Shown here piece by piece: positions 30,851 through 43,007 of a stretch of DNA of 64,000 nucleotides (positions within the stretch are counted from its first letter, which is position 1; every line of letters starts with the position of its first letter). The stretch is from positions 5,850,501-5,914,500 of the forward strand of contig OX335651.1 of NCBI GenBank assembly GCA_946894095.1, written 5' to 3'. Under the pieces are notes generated by a model, which saw nothing but the letters and a program-made list of their open reading frames with translations, searched no databases and had not been told where the DNA came from. The translations under genes were made by a program, and so were the position numbers. Source of the DNA: Incurvaria masculella (taxonomy: Eukaryota > Arthropoda > Insecta > Lepidoptera > Incurvariidae).

Positions 30851-33800
30851 ATTAAGATGTTAAATTCATCTTGTTCGGTTACTACAATATGACTTAAAAA
30901 CTGAATGAAAAAAATATGAATATTGCAGTGGGTTAAAAATTACCACAATTATTTTAGATTTTTTTTTATTATTCTTTAGTGTAAAAATTTTAACATGAAC
31001 ATTAGACTAAAAGACTTCCAGTTATGAGTTTTTAACTGATAGTACAAAAAAAACTTAATACAACAGAAGGCACGGTATTTATTGCGATAGGAGAGAAGAG
31101 ACAGGCTCGAAAAGATGATAGAGTATAGTTTAATAGAGTGGCTGCGACCTCACAGCGTTGGAAAGGTGGAAGAGGTGGGTGGGATAAACGAAATGTTGGA
31201 GCATTGTATTCATGACTTTATAATTATTTTATAAAGATGCATTCTAATCTCCTGTGAGCACATGCCTACTTTGCCTTGACTTATTTATCTTGACGTACTG
31301 TCAGGTCAGTCTGGTCTGATTTGTCTTTGAAATTCGTGAAACTTTTGATAGCCCCTAGACCAGTGGTTAAATTGAATTTTCAGTTTTGTTAAGTTAATTT
31401 ATTATTTTAATATTATTACAATTAATTAAAAATGTTATCGATTTCATGCTGGAACTACACAAAATGCCTCTGTGACAGATTGCAAAACATAATAGAATAG
31501 TGAGAACATCGATATTCGAAAATGAACGTTTTGCCCAGCCATAGATCTCTCCGAGGCGCGAGGCGGCTGCGCGGCGATCGTCTCAGCTTTTGTCCTGTCA
31601 CGGGCACGCCTTCGACGCCCGCCTCATTATTATTTCATTGTTGGCAACTCCTCCGCCGCCACCGCCATTGTGCTGGCAATACTGGCAAAAACTGTGCGCG
31701 GCGCGCGGAAAAATTGCTTTGTTTTGTGCCGTCATATTTAGAGAAATGGTCTGTCTATGATTTAGAGCAACTCGTTACTGGCGATGATAGAATCTGCCTT
31801 CGGAATGAAGATTAATTCTGACATTTCACTTCCTTGAGCTAGGTAATTAATAAAATATTCGTACTTATACAGTGTGTTTCGATGTCTACAGTAGAAAATA
31901 CCTACTCAATATTAAAAGAAAAAAAATCGAATCACTCAAAACGAAATTACAATGGTTTTTTTGCGGTCCCCATACATATTATTCAAGGGCCTTCAACAAA
32001 ATATATGGGTACAAAGCTAATAAAAGTGTTGTCCGTCCAAATCAATGTAGCCGTGCAATGTAAGGATATTATGACATGACACCCATTTTTGCGAAAAGTT
32101 TTAATGTTTTAGTTGAAAATATTCATAAACATCACTTGTAATCTTGTGACATAAAAACGCAGTGTTAAGTTATCATTACCTGCAAGAACCCTGCTTTTAA
32201 TTTAACGACTGCTTTGACGACCGCGCACGACATTTACGATATTCACGAGGCATGCCTAATGCATTTGCAAAAGGATACTTTTGCGGAAGAAAATGCGGGT
32301 CGACTCTGTCGTACCTGAATGAATAGTTCTAAAATAACGGTCGAAAAGCTAGTCACAATGTTTTGTGCATAATGCAAGAGGTAGTCTTTAGTTTTCTGAA
32401 AATTTAGGGGCTTGACTTTTATTAGAGGACTTTTATTCGTAGGTGGTCTATTCCTCGTGTCCACCAAATATAGTTCTAAGCCGCGATGTCCAGGAAAAAA
32501 GAGAGAATGTATTGTCCTTCCAAAAACTCTAGTAAATTAATGTTACAATACATGCCACTATGAAAACGTATGAAACAGACGTAAGACTACCTATAGAGAT
32601 GCTTGATTTTGAGCAAGATTACATGTAAATTCTAGTCATAAGCACGTGTGAATGATGTATGTAATCCGAAATCTGGCATGCCTTGCTGGAAGCATGCTCG
32701 AATTGTAGAATTCCGTCAAACTGACGAAAGAATGCCCAAATTTAAGAATCTGGAAATACGGTTTGAAGGCGATAAAAGTGTTTCATCCCCATGTTTATAA
32801 AATACATACACGATTTACAATGCACAACAGACAAAAAGTATTTTCAATAATGCTTTGTAAACGAGTTTAATCTTAAAAAAACAATAAATCATTCACTTTT
32901 ATCCAACGAAAAAATTCGAAAGTACTTTAAAATTATTTTTGATCGATGTTACTTTTTGAACCGATAGTGTTTCAAATTTAACAATAAACCTAATTATGTG
33001 TTTTATTATGTGCTACTTTATGTTTTTCTATTGGTCAATTCGTTTTTTTCGAAATAAAAATAAACCGAAATGATTAAATTCTATCTTACAAAACATTAGC
33101 CTAAATAGGCAGATTTTGAACAACATTGAACCAAAATTTGTACCGCTCGTTCAGCGCGTTTGAACATGGCGCTCCATGCGAGACGAATAAAAGTAAAAAA
33201 AAGTAAAAAAGTTTATTGTATAAAATTGTATACACATAGTCAAACCTCTTACATAACAATACAAATACAGATTAAAATAATAACATTAAATTTATGGTTT
33301 GCTTTGACTATGGCCGAGCGAGACTGTGTCCCTTAAACTAGTCTATAGACTGTACAATAAGGGTCACAAAGTAGTGCCAAAAAAAACATTTGTTGGGCCT
33401 TATGAAATAAATAGGCATGTGATACAAGTACATTAGTAGAACTAAATTGCTACTGTGCTAAATTGTATACAATGTGGGTTGGTATTTATAAAGAAAAAAA
33501 AAATGTATATAAGTAAAAATAAAATAAAATATAAGTTCAATAAAATAAAAAATTTGAGTCAGTGTAGTGTTTCAATGTGTGTAATTTTTTTATTTTTTTT
33601 TATTTGGTTATTGTTAATATGTATTTATGTTCTGTTTATTTTAATTTTGGGTTATTTTCATGTTATTTTACCACGCTCAGCAAATTTTCAATCTGTTCAT
33701 AATTTTGGGATTGCAGCCATGTTATTATTTGAATTTTGAATTGAAGTTTGGTTAGATTCTTTAAATTTAACACCCTGTTTGCTTTTTTATATATGTGTGG

Positions 33801-34484
33801 CATTAAAAACCATGAGGGGAGGGGACATTAAAAACGTCACAATAATGATAATTGATGACAAAATTCGCTGTAATTTTTCTGCAGTCACCTGCCTCCGGGC
33901 GTTCACGATATTTCTTCATAACACGGGGCGGTCCCCCAACTCGCACAGCATTTCATTTGCAAATTGCTTTGACGGATAAATAATAGGTGGATATTTTGGG
34001 ATTACTGCTCCAGATGTTATGGCCGTATTTATCGATCCACATTTTTACCTGCCCGCGTTGCAAGTTTTTTTAAAAAACGTCATATAATGGTATGTTAGAT
34101 TTGAGTTTTTATTTAGGTAAGAAAAACTTATAACTTACCAAAGCCAAAGGAGTAATGTTATCCGAAATGTCTTATGAATAATTTGGTATAATATCAATTT
34201 CCACATGCATCGCTTGCAATAATATCAAACAATAGCACGATAAAGTATGTATGAAATATTTTCATATCATACTTTTTCGAACAATTTTGACCCAGAAAAA
34301 AATTCTATTTGGCCAAGCATAAATAAAATTATTATCAAGCATACATTCTGCATCTATTTGAGCACCTGGTAGCTCATTCCGCGAGGCTTCACTTCTTTTT
34401 CGAGATCCAGCACTTTTTATTCCTTTTGGTTTCCATCGTTTGGAGTTCATGTAAAACAAAAAAATAATCCGTAAGTTAAAAGTA
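30851..34484. other. Unassigned spacer
   Basis: Mostly AT-rich. A GC-richer patch at 31540-31710 supports a 97-codon plus frame with no known motif. 32025-32060 has a faint SINE trace (CAATGTAGCCGTGCAATGTAAGG). 33180-33250 and 33480-33560 are A-rich. No gene is supported. Confidence 0.4.
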
Positions 34485-34582
34485 GCCGTGTTCATAAAGG
34501 GAATGTGCTGGCATGGTTCCTTCGGGAATGCGGTGTGTTTGGCTAATATCATGAGAGAAAGTATAGTATTAGCCATAGATAA
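34485..34582 (+). mobile_element. 5S-type SINE, decayed 3' fragment
   Basis: TAGCCGTGTTCATAAAGGGA, GGCATGGTTCC, GGAATGCGGTGTGTTTGGC and GTATTAGCCAT follow the family order with many changes. Confidence 0.5.
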
Positions 34583-36408
34583 AAAGAGAGGAGATATGGC
34601 ACCGAGCGCGCCACATGCAAACATAGTCGCAGACGTATTGGAGGGTGCATGTGGATGGGAACTGACTTGACGAACGCTATTTTAGACACATTCGCGCGCC
34701 GTGGCTATGTTTCGAATGTGTTGCATAAGACACGCCGCCAGATTCCCATAAAAGTATATGGTCATTTTGACCATATGGTGGAGACGTGATATCGACCGCA
34801 TGCCACTTCTCCTTTCTTCCATCCATGTTCATTTCTATAATAAAGATAACAACTACAGTAAAAACAATATTAAAAGCTTCTGCAACGGACCTAATCATTT
34901 ACAGTTTGCGCAAGAGCTTTGAGTATGTCTGCTTCTAATGCACTCGCGATAAAATTAAAACTTCCTTCCCCTCACTTCACATTCAAATTAAAATAGACGT
35001 GCTAATGCTGCGAGCTTGAAGCACGGCGAATAGCATTTGTAAGGCAAGTTTTAAAGTAACGAGTAAATGCACTTTGTTGGTTGATTTCATTTGAAGTGGC
35101 CACGTTTACTTCAGTGCCTAATGGAATATTTTGAAATATTGAAATTTTTAATATGATTTGTCTCTTAGAAATGGTACATGGAATTCACGTACAAAGCCCA
35201 TTCCATGATTGTTGAAGCAATTTATTTGTTCAAAAAATTATCGTATTTTGCATACAGTTCCAAAGTTGCCATTGTGTGTTGGTTAATATTATGGCACCAT
35301 TTATGACAATTGCCGTAAAAAATTTAAACCATACATTTGTACAGAAATACAATTACAGTATGGAAATCGGCGAATGGTGTGATCAACTCGTGAGATATTG
35401 CAAGATCTCGAAATAATATTTGACAATTATAACATATGTTCGGAATAATTTGCATTGTTTTCGGAATATCCAATCTCTCGAGGTTTACAAAAGATAGCAT
35501 AGTTGACCCAGGGATCGATGATGATGTATTCGCAATGATATCCACATGGCACAGATCGCTGTTACTTGTGAACCGAGCGGGGGTGCGATGCATAAGTAAC
35601 GGATATGATTCCGATGCAAAGACATTTTCCATGCCATCTCCAGCCAGCGGAATCGAACACCGGACGAATCTCAGCAAGAAGAGCAAAAGATACCACTTCC
35701 GCCGCTCCATTGATATCATCTCCTGAGTGGTATTTTTGTCCAAATACTTTCGAACTCAATCCAATCTTTCGAAAATGTTTCGAACCACACTAGAGACCTT
35801 TCACCACCTAATCTATCTCATAAATGGTAAATACTTACTTTCAATGTGACAAAAACACAAGTGCCAATACCTTGTATCTGTAACAGCGGCAAACGCTTTT
35901 GTAAACCTAGACTAAGAGAACGTTGAAAAAATTATCAGTGGAACTTCTGGCCAGTTCTTATTCGCTAGGAAGGCTGAACTTATTAATGATAAAATATGAC
36001 AAGTACTGCCTATATATTACTAATAAACAATAACAACAAGGAGAAGTGTCATGTGGACGTTGCGGAGCAGGAGCGAACAATTGAGTTTGTTATAATTCTG
36101 TGGGAAGCCGGGCAGGGTATCGTCTAATCTGCCAGAGTCACATCACCGCCGAGCGCGAGTGTGCTCCCGAAATGCATTCGCAAAGTCTCCACCCCCTGCG
36201 ACTGGTCGTATTTAATTTGGATTGGTAGTAAGAGAAAATTGGCGACAGTAGGTCTCATAGTAGGTTAGATTTGAAAACAGTTGGTATATATTTTGAGATC
36301 AATGATTTGGCGCGAAATATTGAAGAAAGTAATCGGATTCAATATTTGATTGAAAGGAGACAGCAAGTACAACATTGTTTCCTCAAAACAAAAGTTCCCG
36401 TTAATTTA
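34583..36408. other. Unassigned spacer
   Basis: No gene seen. ATATGGTCATTTTGACCATAT forms a perfect short hairpin near 34757. A 139-codon minus frame at 35324-35743 overlaps frames on the other strand and has no known motif. Confidence 0.4.
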
Positions 36409-36596
36409 CCATCGCATTGAATGAACGATGCTCGAAGCGGCAATGAAAATTGTCCGTGTTTTCCATCCAGTTCAATGTAGCCGTGCAATATAAGGAAGGA
36501 GCAGGCATGGCACCTAGTTCCCATGTGGTGTGTTAGGCTAATACCATGACAGAAGGTGTGGTATTAGCCATCCATGTCCAGTCACTTAAAAAAAAA
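36409..36596 (+). mobile_element. 5S-type SINE, 5'-truncated
   Basis: Well-preserved body and tail: CCATCGCATTGAATGAACGATG, GAAGCGGCAATGAAAATTGTC, GTTCAATGTAGCCGTGCAAT, GACAGAAGGTGTGGTATTAGC and a final A-run. Confidence 0.85.
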
Positions 36597-36611
36597 TTCT
36601 ACATTTGAAGC

Positions 36612-36752
36612 ATTGTAAAAAGGTCGGCTGGAAGAAATCTCTTCGAGGGATAAGCCCGCCTTTGCGCCCCACTTATGTTGTTTTTGCACTATATAAATTG
36701 TTTTTTTTTTGTGGCGTAATAAAGAATTTTCAATCAATCAATCAATCGGATG
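36612..36752 (+). mobile_element. LINE 3' tail with AATC repeats
   Basis: GATAAGCCCGCCTTTGCGCC, TTTTTTTTGTGGCGTAATAAAG and a terminal CAATCAATCAATC run. The GATAAG.CCGCCTTTG...AATAAAG text is typical of Jockey-type LINE 3' ends. Confidence 0.55.
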
Positions 36753-37409
36753 TTGAAAATAAATCTAAAAGTATTTGTTAATGTAGATGTCGCTAAAACT
36801 CAAATTAATGAGATAAAGGTAATGTCGCATCCGTTAAATACATAAAATTAAAAAGTTCCCGTGCTGCTGTTACAATGCGATTTACTTAAAAGCGATACAG
36901 GTGAAAATATTTCACTTCAGGTTGACACAACCTGTCGATAACATCGGGATTTCCAAAAAAGGCCCGCATCGTGAGTGAATCTCAGGTCGATCTGAAGATA
37001 TTTTAAATGGACCTTAAGTGTTATTGGCCGTAATTGTTATAATTCCCAGCAATCAGTCCGACCGTGCAGCCTTCCAGGCGTTGGTTATCGATTACCTTCA
37101 CTTTTTGCAGCCACCAAAATCAATATTTTATTTATGAGCTTACAATTAGGGCAACATGCCTCCTTTTACAGACCTAAGTCGCAAGTTTCGAAATTGCCGG
37201 TTGAGTGTTTTTGGAAATTTTCAGATATTTTTCATCGCCAATACAAGTACAATTTAAAATCAACGTTCAAGTGCCTAACTACTAATTAAAAACTCCTGAA
37301 CTGAATTCAATAAACACGCCGTGTATGTATAACAATCGCTCTTCATAAAAAAACAATTCGAATTGAAGGTCCAAATACTTGCCTTTTGATCGAATTTTCT
37401 TTCGTCATA
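36753..37409. other. Unassigned spacer
   Basis: No gene or recognised repeat. Confidence 0.3.
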
Positions 37410-37698
37410 TCCATACTAATATTATAGATGCGAAAGTAACTCTGTCTGAATATGTGTTGCGTTTTCACGCTTAAACTATAAAAAACATTTGGATTAATTT
37501 CGGTATAGAGACCTTATACTGGACCTTGCAGAAGGACATAGGCTACCATTTGTGACGAAAATTAAACTCGTAGGGGTAAAATAGGGGATGAAAGTTTGTA
37601 TGGGCAACTCATATAATAACTCATATCTAGGTAATAATTCAGCCCGACTTCAGTCCAAAACGAAATTGACCCGAGGGGAGCCGGGTACCTCAGCTAGT
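37410..37698 (+). mobile_element. Helitron-like non-autonomous repeat (family Q)
   Basis: Begins CCATACTAATATTATAGATG and ends GAGCCGGGTACCTCAGCTAGT. The interior has TTTCACGCTTAAAC and GGACATAGGCTACC. I recall such elements from Lepidoptera as non-autonomous Helitrons, whose 3' ends carry CTRR-type tips. Related copies are at 52571 and 60439 on the other strand. Confidence 0.6.
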
Positions 37699-38026
37699 AT
37701 GTTCATATTTTATTAAGTTGATGGCAGACTGTCAATGACGAAAGATTTATTGTAGGGGCTTCATACGTGTCATTATTAGCTTCATTTTCAAGGCATTATC
37801 AATACATCGGCCAATTCATACCAGATTTAACGGTTCGATCATTCAATAGCAACGATTACTCGCGGACGGACCCATCAAGCAATTTGTCTGATGAGGATCC
37901 AATCCATGAAACATTGAAGCAGGTATACTTTTATCATGCAAGATGTATGAACACACTTTTTTATGTAACCGTACGAAGATGTTAATACTTTAAAACATAT
38001 TTCTACCGAATCCACCGCATAGGCTC

Positions 38027-38145
38027 GAGGTGCCATGCCCGGATCTTTTTTAGATTTACTACATAGACATGGATGGAAAGTATGGAACATTTTCATTTCT
38101 GCTTCAACCATCGTTAATTAAAATACGAGCGACCAATCCCTCAGT
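38027..38145 (-). mobile_element. 5S-type SINE, decayed fragment
   Basis: GAGGTGCCATGCCCGGA, GACATGGATGGAAAG, TTCATTTCTGCTTCAACCATCG follow the family order loosely. Confidence 0.45.
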
Positions 38146-38237
38146 CACCTCCGTGCAAGAAACGCAACGGGACTATCCGCGACAGTACCAGCTCGAATTT
38201 GTTTTTCTCTTCGTCAATCCGCATTAACTAGCATTTT

Positions 38238-38470
38238 TATGTAACTGGCAATGGATGGTTAACACCTCAGCCACCGTCATATTAACGCACCACACTGCAT
38301 TCCCGAAGAAATTAGGTGCAACGCTTTCTCTTTATCAGCACGGCTACATTGATACTGAATGGAACACACGAACAATTTTTGATTATAGCTTCGACCATAG
38401 TTTCATCCAATGCCATAGTACCCTGTGGATAGTACTAACCCGGGTGGGTGTAACTCTATTATCTAGTAGG
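38238..38470 (-). mobile_element. 5S-type SINE, head missing
   Basis: TGTAACTGGCAATGGATGG, AAATTAGGTGCAACGC, CAGCACGGCTACATTGA, GAACAATTTTTGATTATAGC, TTCATCCAATGCCATAGTA and TAACCCGGGTGGGTGTAAC follow the family order. Confidence 0.7.
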
Positions 38471-39115
38471 AAATAATATATAGCCATAAAACAAGTTATT
38501 ATTTTAACGGGAATACATTGGCGATTAAAACGATTATTGATGCTCAAATACAGTCGCGAAGGAACTGTTTGATAATGAAAAATCTGGACTAATATTGAAC
38601 AGATTTACTGGATGCATACCTTTATGTGCTGAAACTTTATCGAGAGGTGGTAAAAACGCCCTAGTGTAATTATTTCGATAGTTCTTCTTTTAACTACAAG
38701 AAAAACAATAGTTTCATAGCTCCACGTTGGCAATGCATCAAGGATGAAGAAACCGGTAAAATGCTGAGGGTCTGAATTATTAGAGGCGCCACGATCGAAG
38801 CAAATTAGAGGCTTCCACAGACGTGATATCATTATGTGGTGCATTTAAGTGCTTTCCCATCATATTAAGGTGGAGTAACGAGCCCGAGCGATTGTCGGTT
38901 TGTTCGTGGTTTCGGAGAGGGCTGATTGGAACATGGTTAATGGTACGAAAGAGCTGCCCATGATGCCTGGTCGGTGTCTTGTGTGAATTTCATCGAATGA
39001 AGATGAAGAGCTTGAACGATGGACATAAATTGGCGTTACCGTCAAATGACTCGATGAAAGAATTCTCCAGACGAAACCCGATTGCACGAAGCCGTCTCGG
39101 CTGAGATAATCAATT
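38471..39115. other. Unassigned spacer
   Basis: No gene or recognised repeat. Confidence 0.3.
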
Positions 39116-39385
39116 TTCAAACACGTCATTTTTAGTGAACCGCATGGAGTTCATTCCAAGTGACATGTTTAATAATCCGTTGAAGTTGATTTTTATTTTT
39201 TGTCCGAGTCATTTGGCCAAGTGCACGAAAGGACACAAAATAAAAATATACGTCAACGTTTGATGAAATACTTTTTTTCACTTTTTATGGACTGAATGGA
39301 AGGGAGTTGAGTTATATGCGGTTCACTTAAAGTGACGTGTTTGAACATTGATTAACTGAGAGGCCTCATCCAGCAATCAAGCTGA
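39116..39385. mobile_element. MITE family K, palindromic copy
   Basis: The left end TCAAACACGTCATTTTTAGT..GAACCGCATGGAGTT is the reverse complement of the right-end family text (AACT.CATGCGGTTCACTAAAA and TGACGTGTTTGA). About 270 bp with GTGCACGAAAGGACACAAAAT in the middle. Confidence 0.7.
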
Positions 39386-39550
39386 ATGCAAAGATAGTTC
39401 ATTAGCAATCAAAAGTGATTTATGTTTATTTTAGAAGAACAACGGGAACGCCGTTAGTGTCGCTTTTTTTAAAGGAATTTCATGTGCATATAGAATTGAC
39501 AATAAAACACAGACATAATCATTTAAAAAAGCTATAAAAAGAACTTCTTA

Positions 39551-39783
39551 ATGAATATACTGCGAGGCTGGAAATGGACTAACAAGCATACCCTTCGCAG
39601 GTATTGTATCTACCATTTTCGCCACCTGCTCTATACCAATTATTTGGAATTCTCCTACAGTCCCTCCTACAATGCCTTCCAGGAAAATAGTGTTTAAGAT
39701 TATACATACCTTGATTTGACGCCTCACCTGAAATGCGGACATTGACTGCAACTATTGAACATTGAGCCTCGCAGTATATTCAT
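39551..39783. mobile_element. MITE with perfect 19 bp inverted ends
   Basis: ATGAATATACTGCGAGGCT at 39551-39569 and its exact reverse complement at 39765-39783. The outer flanks (AGAACTTCTTA / AAAGTTGCTCT) continue the match partly. The inside carries a 67-codon minus frame (GGTVGEFQIIGIEQVAKMVD) with no family I recognise. Confidence 0.65.
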
Positions 39784-40059
39784 AAAGTTGCTCTTTTCAC
39801 AGCTGTCTTTCTTAAAGTAATGTGTCCTTAACTCGACATACATATAGAGACGCGTAACGTGTCAATGATACCTAAAGAGAGCAATAAACTTACAAAAAGA
39901 GAAAAATATACATTTTCGAGGTCAAAACTGAACAGAAAATGCAATACCCGCACTCAGAAGCTATCCTAATTTTAAAACCGCTCGATGGCGGAATTGCGGA
40001 AACAAAAAAAAACCCACCACCGCCATAAACGATCGGTGGGCAGTAATTTCGTGGGCTGC

Positions 40060-40310
40060 AAAGCTGTGATTTTCCAAAATGGCTCCCCGGGGAAATGTCT
40101 GTTATTTTCTCTCTCGCCGTGTTATTCCTTGGAAGAGCGCGTCGGCTTTATGGCTGGTCGATAAGTGCGGTCCTCGCCGATAGCATCGCGCTATCATTTG
40201 CGACGCCCGCGAGTTGTGGCGCCATGATTGATGGGAACCGGCTGCGGACGTCGCTGTTATGCGCGCGGCGGAGGAATAGCTTTATCAGATGTGGGTAAAG
40301 ATGTTTGATA
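40060..40310. other. GC-rich, CpG-rich patch
   Basis: Contains CGCGTCGGCTTTATGGC, GCATCGCGCTATC and GCGCGCGGCGGAGG. Frames on both strands are short; no splice or domain evidence. Could be a regulatory element or decayed exon. Confidence 0.3.
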
Positions 40311-40396
40311 GTCAATATAGATGAAACAAGGCTGCAGACGTACATGCGCGTCATTGTCTTTAATGCATTCATAAATATATACTTTCATGACGCTTT

Positions 40397-40470
40397 GCCG
40401 AAAAGGTAGGTAGAGATGAAATAGCGCCATTTCGGTACGATCACAACACACCTCTTTTGCTTCATCTACA
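40397..40470 (+). repeat. Dispersed repeat family J
   Basis: AGATGAAATAGCGCCATTTC, GGTACGATCACAACACACC and TTTTGCTTCATCTACATGG match the copy at 8322. Confidence 0.5.
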
Positions 40471-40504
40471 TGGTAAAAAACTTATTTTTTTTTAAATCCT
40501 TATG

Positions 40505-40632
40505 TTTCGCCGGTGATTGCCGGTATTTGCGATGTTGCCGGTGTTCACCATGGTTCGATAGTGTTCGCCGATGATGTTTTCCGATGTTCGCCGATATTGG
40601 TCGATATTCGCCGATGTTCGTGAAACGTCGGT
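40505..40632. repeat. Degenerate minisatellite of GCCGATGTTC-like units
   Basis: GTTCGCCGATGATG, CCGATGTTCGCCGATATTGG, TCGATATTCGCCGATGTTCG and earlier TTGCCGGTGTTCACC are variants of a 10-12 bp unit repeated about ten times. It creates an NIGEYRPISANIG-type repeat frame on the minus strand that is probably not a gene. Confidence 0.6.
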
Positions 40633-40639
40633 TAACACC

Positions 40640-41659
40640 AGCAAAAAATATCATGTCTGTTTCCGTAAGCGTTCCGCAAATGCCCGAAAAGAGCTCGGAG
40701 CCTATGCACTGTGTCAGTAAGGATTCAAGAGACTTGAAGTTTTCAGTATATAAACGAATAGACCTCCAGGGCTCGTTGACGCCTGTTGCCGAGGATGGCA
40801 GGGAAAGACGCGGATGGCAACATATTTTTATGTTCATTCAGCAACTCAAAACGGATATGAGCTGTCCACGAGAATTGTTGCCCTTCAGAGACCGTTAAAT
40901 GCGATCAACTGTGTGCACCACTAGGGTGTCAGTTTACGGCGGACTCACATCCGCGTGAACTGACACGGACATACACGGACTCTATTATTGGTCGTACTAT
41001 ACAATCTCCCGCAATCTCCACAATTACTTCCTAGTAAGTCATTAGAGACTATTCAAGATATTGTATAATAGCATAGGATACAGTTGGTAGATAATAATAT
41101 TTCGAATACCTCCTTGTGATGTGATATTTTCAAACAAATAGACTATATTTGTGATATTGTGTTCTTAAATGTGGAAGGTGATTCTTAAATTAAATTAAAC
41201 TGAAGCCTCGACACGCATGTAAGATGTTACTTTAATGCATTTATCCATTGTTTGTATTGAACTTATTTTAAGAACAGAAAAAATATTAAAGTATTTAAAT
41301 ACTTAAATAGAGAATATAACCTATAAAACGAGGCGAAGAATCGATTAAAGTCCTCATTCGCAATATGATTTGATCATAAATAATGTATAACGAGGACCTA
41401 CGACTTCCTCAGTGCATTATAATGAGAAGGCATTGCTAAGGGATTTGCATACTCCGAGATTAGCCTTTGTCTAGTGCCTCCCGTCCTGCTGACAGCGCGT
41501 ACAGATCCCTATCTTAGACCTTCCGGTGCCTCCTTGGTGGCCTTATTAATGTCATTCGAAACACCAATGTTTTTTTGTTTGGAAAATTTGCATGACAAAC
41601 CCAATCATTCAAAAGATAGCTCAAAAATATGGTTTTAGAATGGATTTTTAATTTCAGTG
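40640..41659. other. Unassigned spacer
   Basis: No gene. 41495-41545 shares AGCGCGTACAGA and ACCTTCCGGTGCCTC with 47465-47510, a small dispersed repeat. Confidence 0.35.
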
Positions 41660-41785
41660 AATATTTATTTTATGTAGTCAAATATTATACTCAAAACAGC
41701 TTTATTAAATTCGGACTAGATTCTTCAAGACTATTTGCATTATAATACTATGCCTGGTTTCTAAGTTGTAAGGTCCAAAAGTTCA
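41660..41785 (-). mobile_element. MITE F remnant
   Basis: Reverse complement shows GGACCTTACAACTTAGAAACCA and AATAAAGCTGTTTTGAGTATAAT in the order seen in F at 11870-11970. Ends missing. Confidence 0.55.
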
Positions 41786-41797
41786 TTGCAATACATA

Positions 41798-42702
41798 CTA
41801 TGATCAAAAAGTTCCGGGAATTAATAAATAAAAAAAAATTGTGTTAATTTTCGGATACATTTATTTTATCACCTTCAAAATAACAACCGTCTGAAGCGAT
41901 GCACATACGCCAACGCTTAACCCATTCTTCCATACACTTTTGATAGTCCGGTGAAGGAATGGCTTTCAATGCCTTCGTCGCATTTTCTTTTATTTCATCG
42001 ATGCTCGAAAATCTCTTTCCACGAAGGGGTAATTTAAGTTTTGAGAACAGGAAAAAGTCACATGGTGCCATATACGGAGAATACGGTGCCTGTTGGATTG
42101 TATTTACAGTATGTTTGGTCAAATAATCGGTCACGATGAGCGCTTTGTGAGACGGAGCATTGTCATGGTGCAAGATCCATGAGTTGTTTTGCCACAATTC
42201 CGGTCGTTTTCTACGCACAGCATCTCTCAAACGCTTAATTACGGCAAGGTAGTACTCCTAATTGACTGATTTTCGAGTACGATTTCTTGAACTTTTTCGA
42301 CGTTATCATCGGTAGTTGATGTTGAAGGGCGTCCACGACGAGGTGCATCGTCAACTTCTTTGAGACCATTTTTGAACGACAAATACCACTCGTATACTCT
42401 TGTTTTTGAGAGAGCATAGTCCCCGTAGGCTTTTTGTAGCATTTTGAATGCATCAGCACAAGAGATTTCGTTGGAAACACAAACTTCAAACAAGTTCTTT
42501 GTTCAATATTTTTTTCCATTTTGAAATGCGACGAACTTCAAAAACTTGATTGATATGACGCCAAACAATTACTAATGACATTTAATATTTAACATTTGGC
42601 AGGAGTGTCAGGGAAAGGTGTACCAACCTGAGAAAAAAAATATTCGAATCGGTAAAGCGTTTTAAATTCAAACTACAAATTCCCGGAACTTATTGATCAT
42701 AG
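41798..42702 (-). mobile_element. Mariner-family transposon, internally deleted
   Basis: Terminal inverted repeats are CTATGATCAAAAAGTTCCGG (41798..) and, from the other end, CTATGATCAATAAGTTCCGG (42702..), 25 bp with one mismatch. The element is ~905 bp, against ~1.3 kb for complete mariners. TA lies just outside the left end; on the right it is two bases further out. Confidence 0.9.
41844..42519 (-). pseudogene. Mariner transposase, central part deleted
   Basis: The N-terminus starts MEKNIEQRT at 42519, then a frameshift near 42490 moves to a frame with the helix-turn-helix region and the linker DDAPRRGRPSTSTTDDNVEKV. After ..QSIRSTTLP at ~42239 the sequence jumps to VRRKRPELWQNNSWILHHDNAPSHKA, the second catalytic aspartate, and then PYMAPCDFFLFSKLK with the third, spaced as in D,D34D. 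Some 130 or more residues, including the first catalytic aspartate, are gone. The usual SPDLAP is SPYMAP here. Complete mariner transposases have about 345 residues, so this copy cannot act, although its ends may still be mobilisable. Confidence 0.92.
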
Positions 42703-42917
42703 TGTATGTAACTTTGGATCTGCATTACTCAACGAGAAAAAAAACACAATTTAAACAATGTTCATCATCAAGCCAAGCTTGTTACATGAATATTCAATAC
42801 CTATTTGGTTTTTGGTTTGATTTTTTACTACAACGTTCGTTATTTACTTTAGCTAAAAGTCGTATTTTTATTTCGGTGAAACGGTTTTCACTCCAAATCA
42901 TTGCATAGCTCTAGCTA

Positions 42918-43000
42918 GTTGGAGTAGCCCTTTCCGGCGGGACTAACTTATTCGCGGGCACCGTACAAAACCGTTGCTATTGCGCTCTGGGACTTCTCTG
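42918..43000 (+). mobile_element. MITE F remnant, left end
   Basis: CGGGCACCGTACAAAACCG and ATTGCGCTCTGGGAC match F at 11530-11570. Followed immediately by the long inverted repeat. Confidence 0.6.
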
Positions 43001-43007
43001 TTTAAAA

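Noticed and set aside
35324..35743. 139-codon minus frame
   Set aside because: Overlapped by equally long frames on the opposite strand; no recognisable domain or signal.
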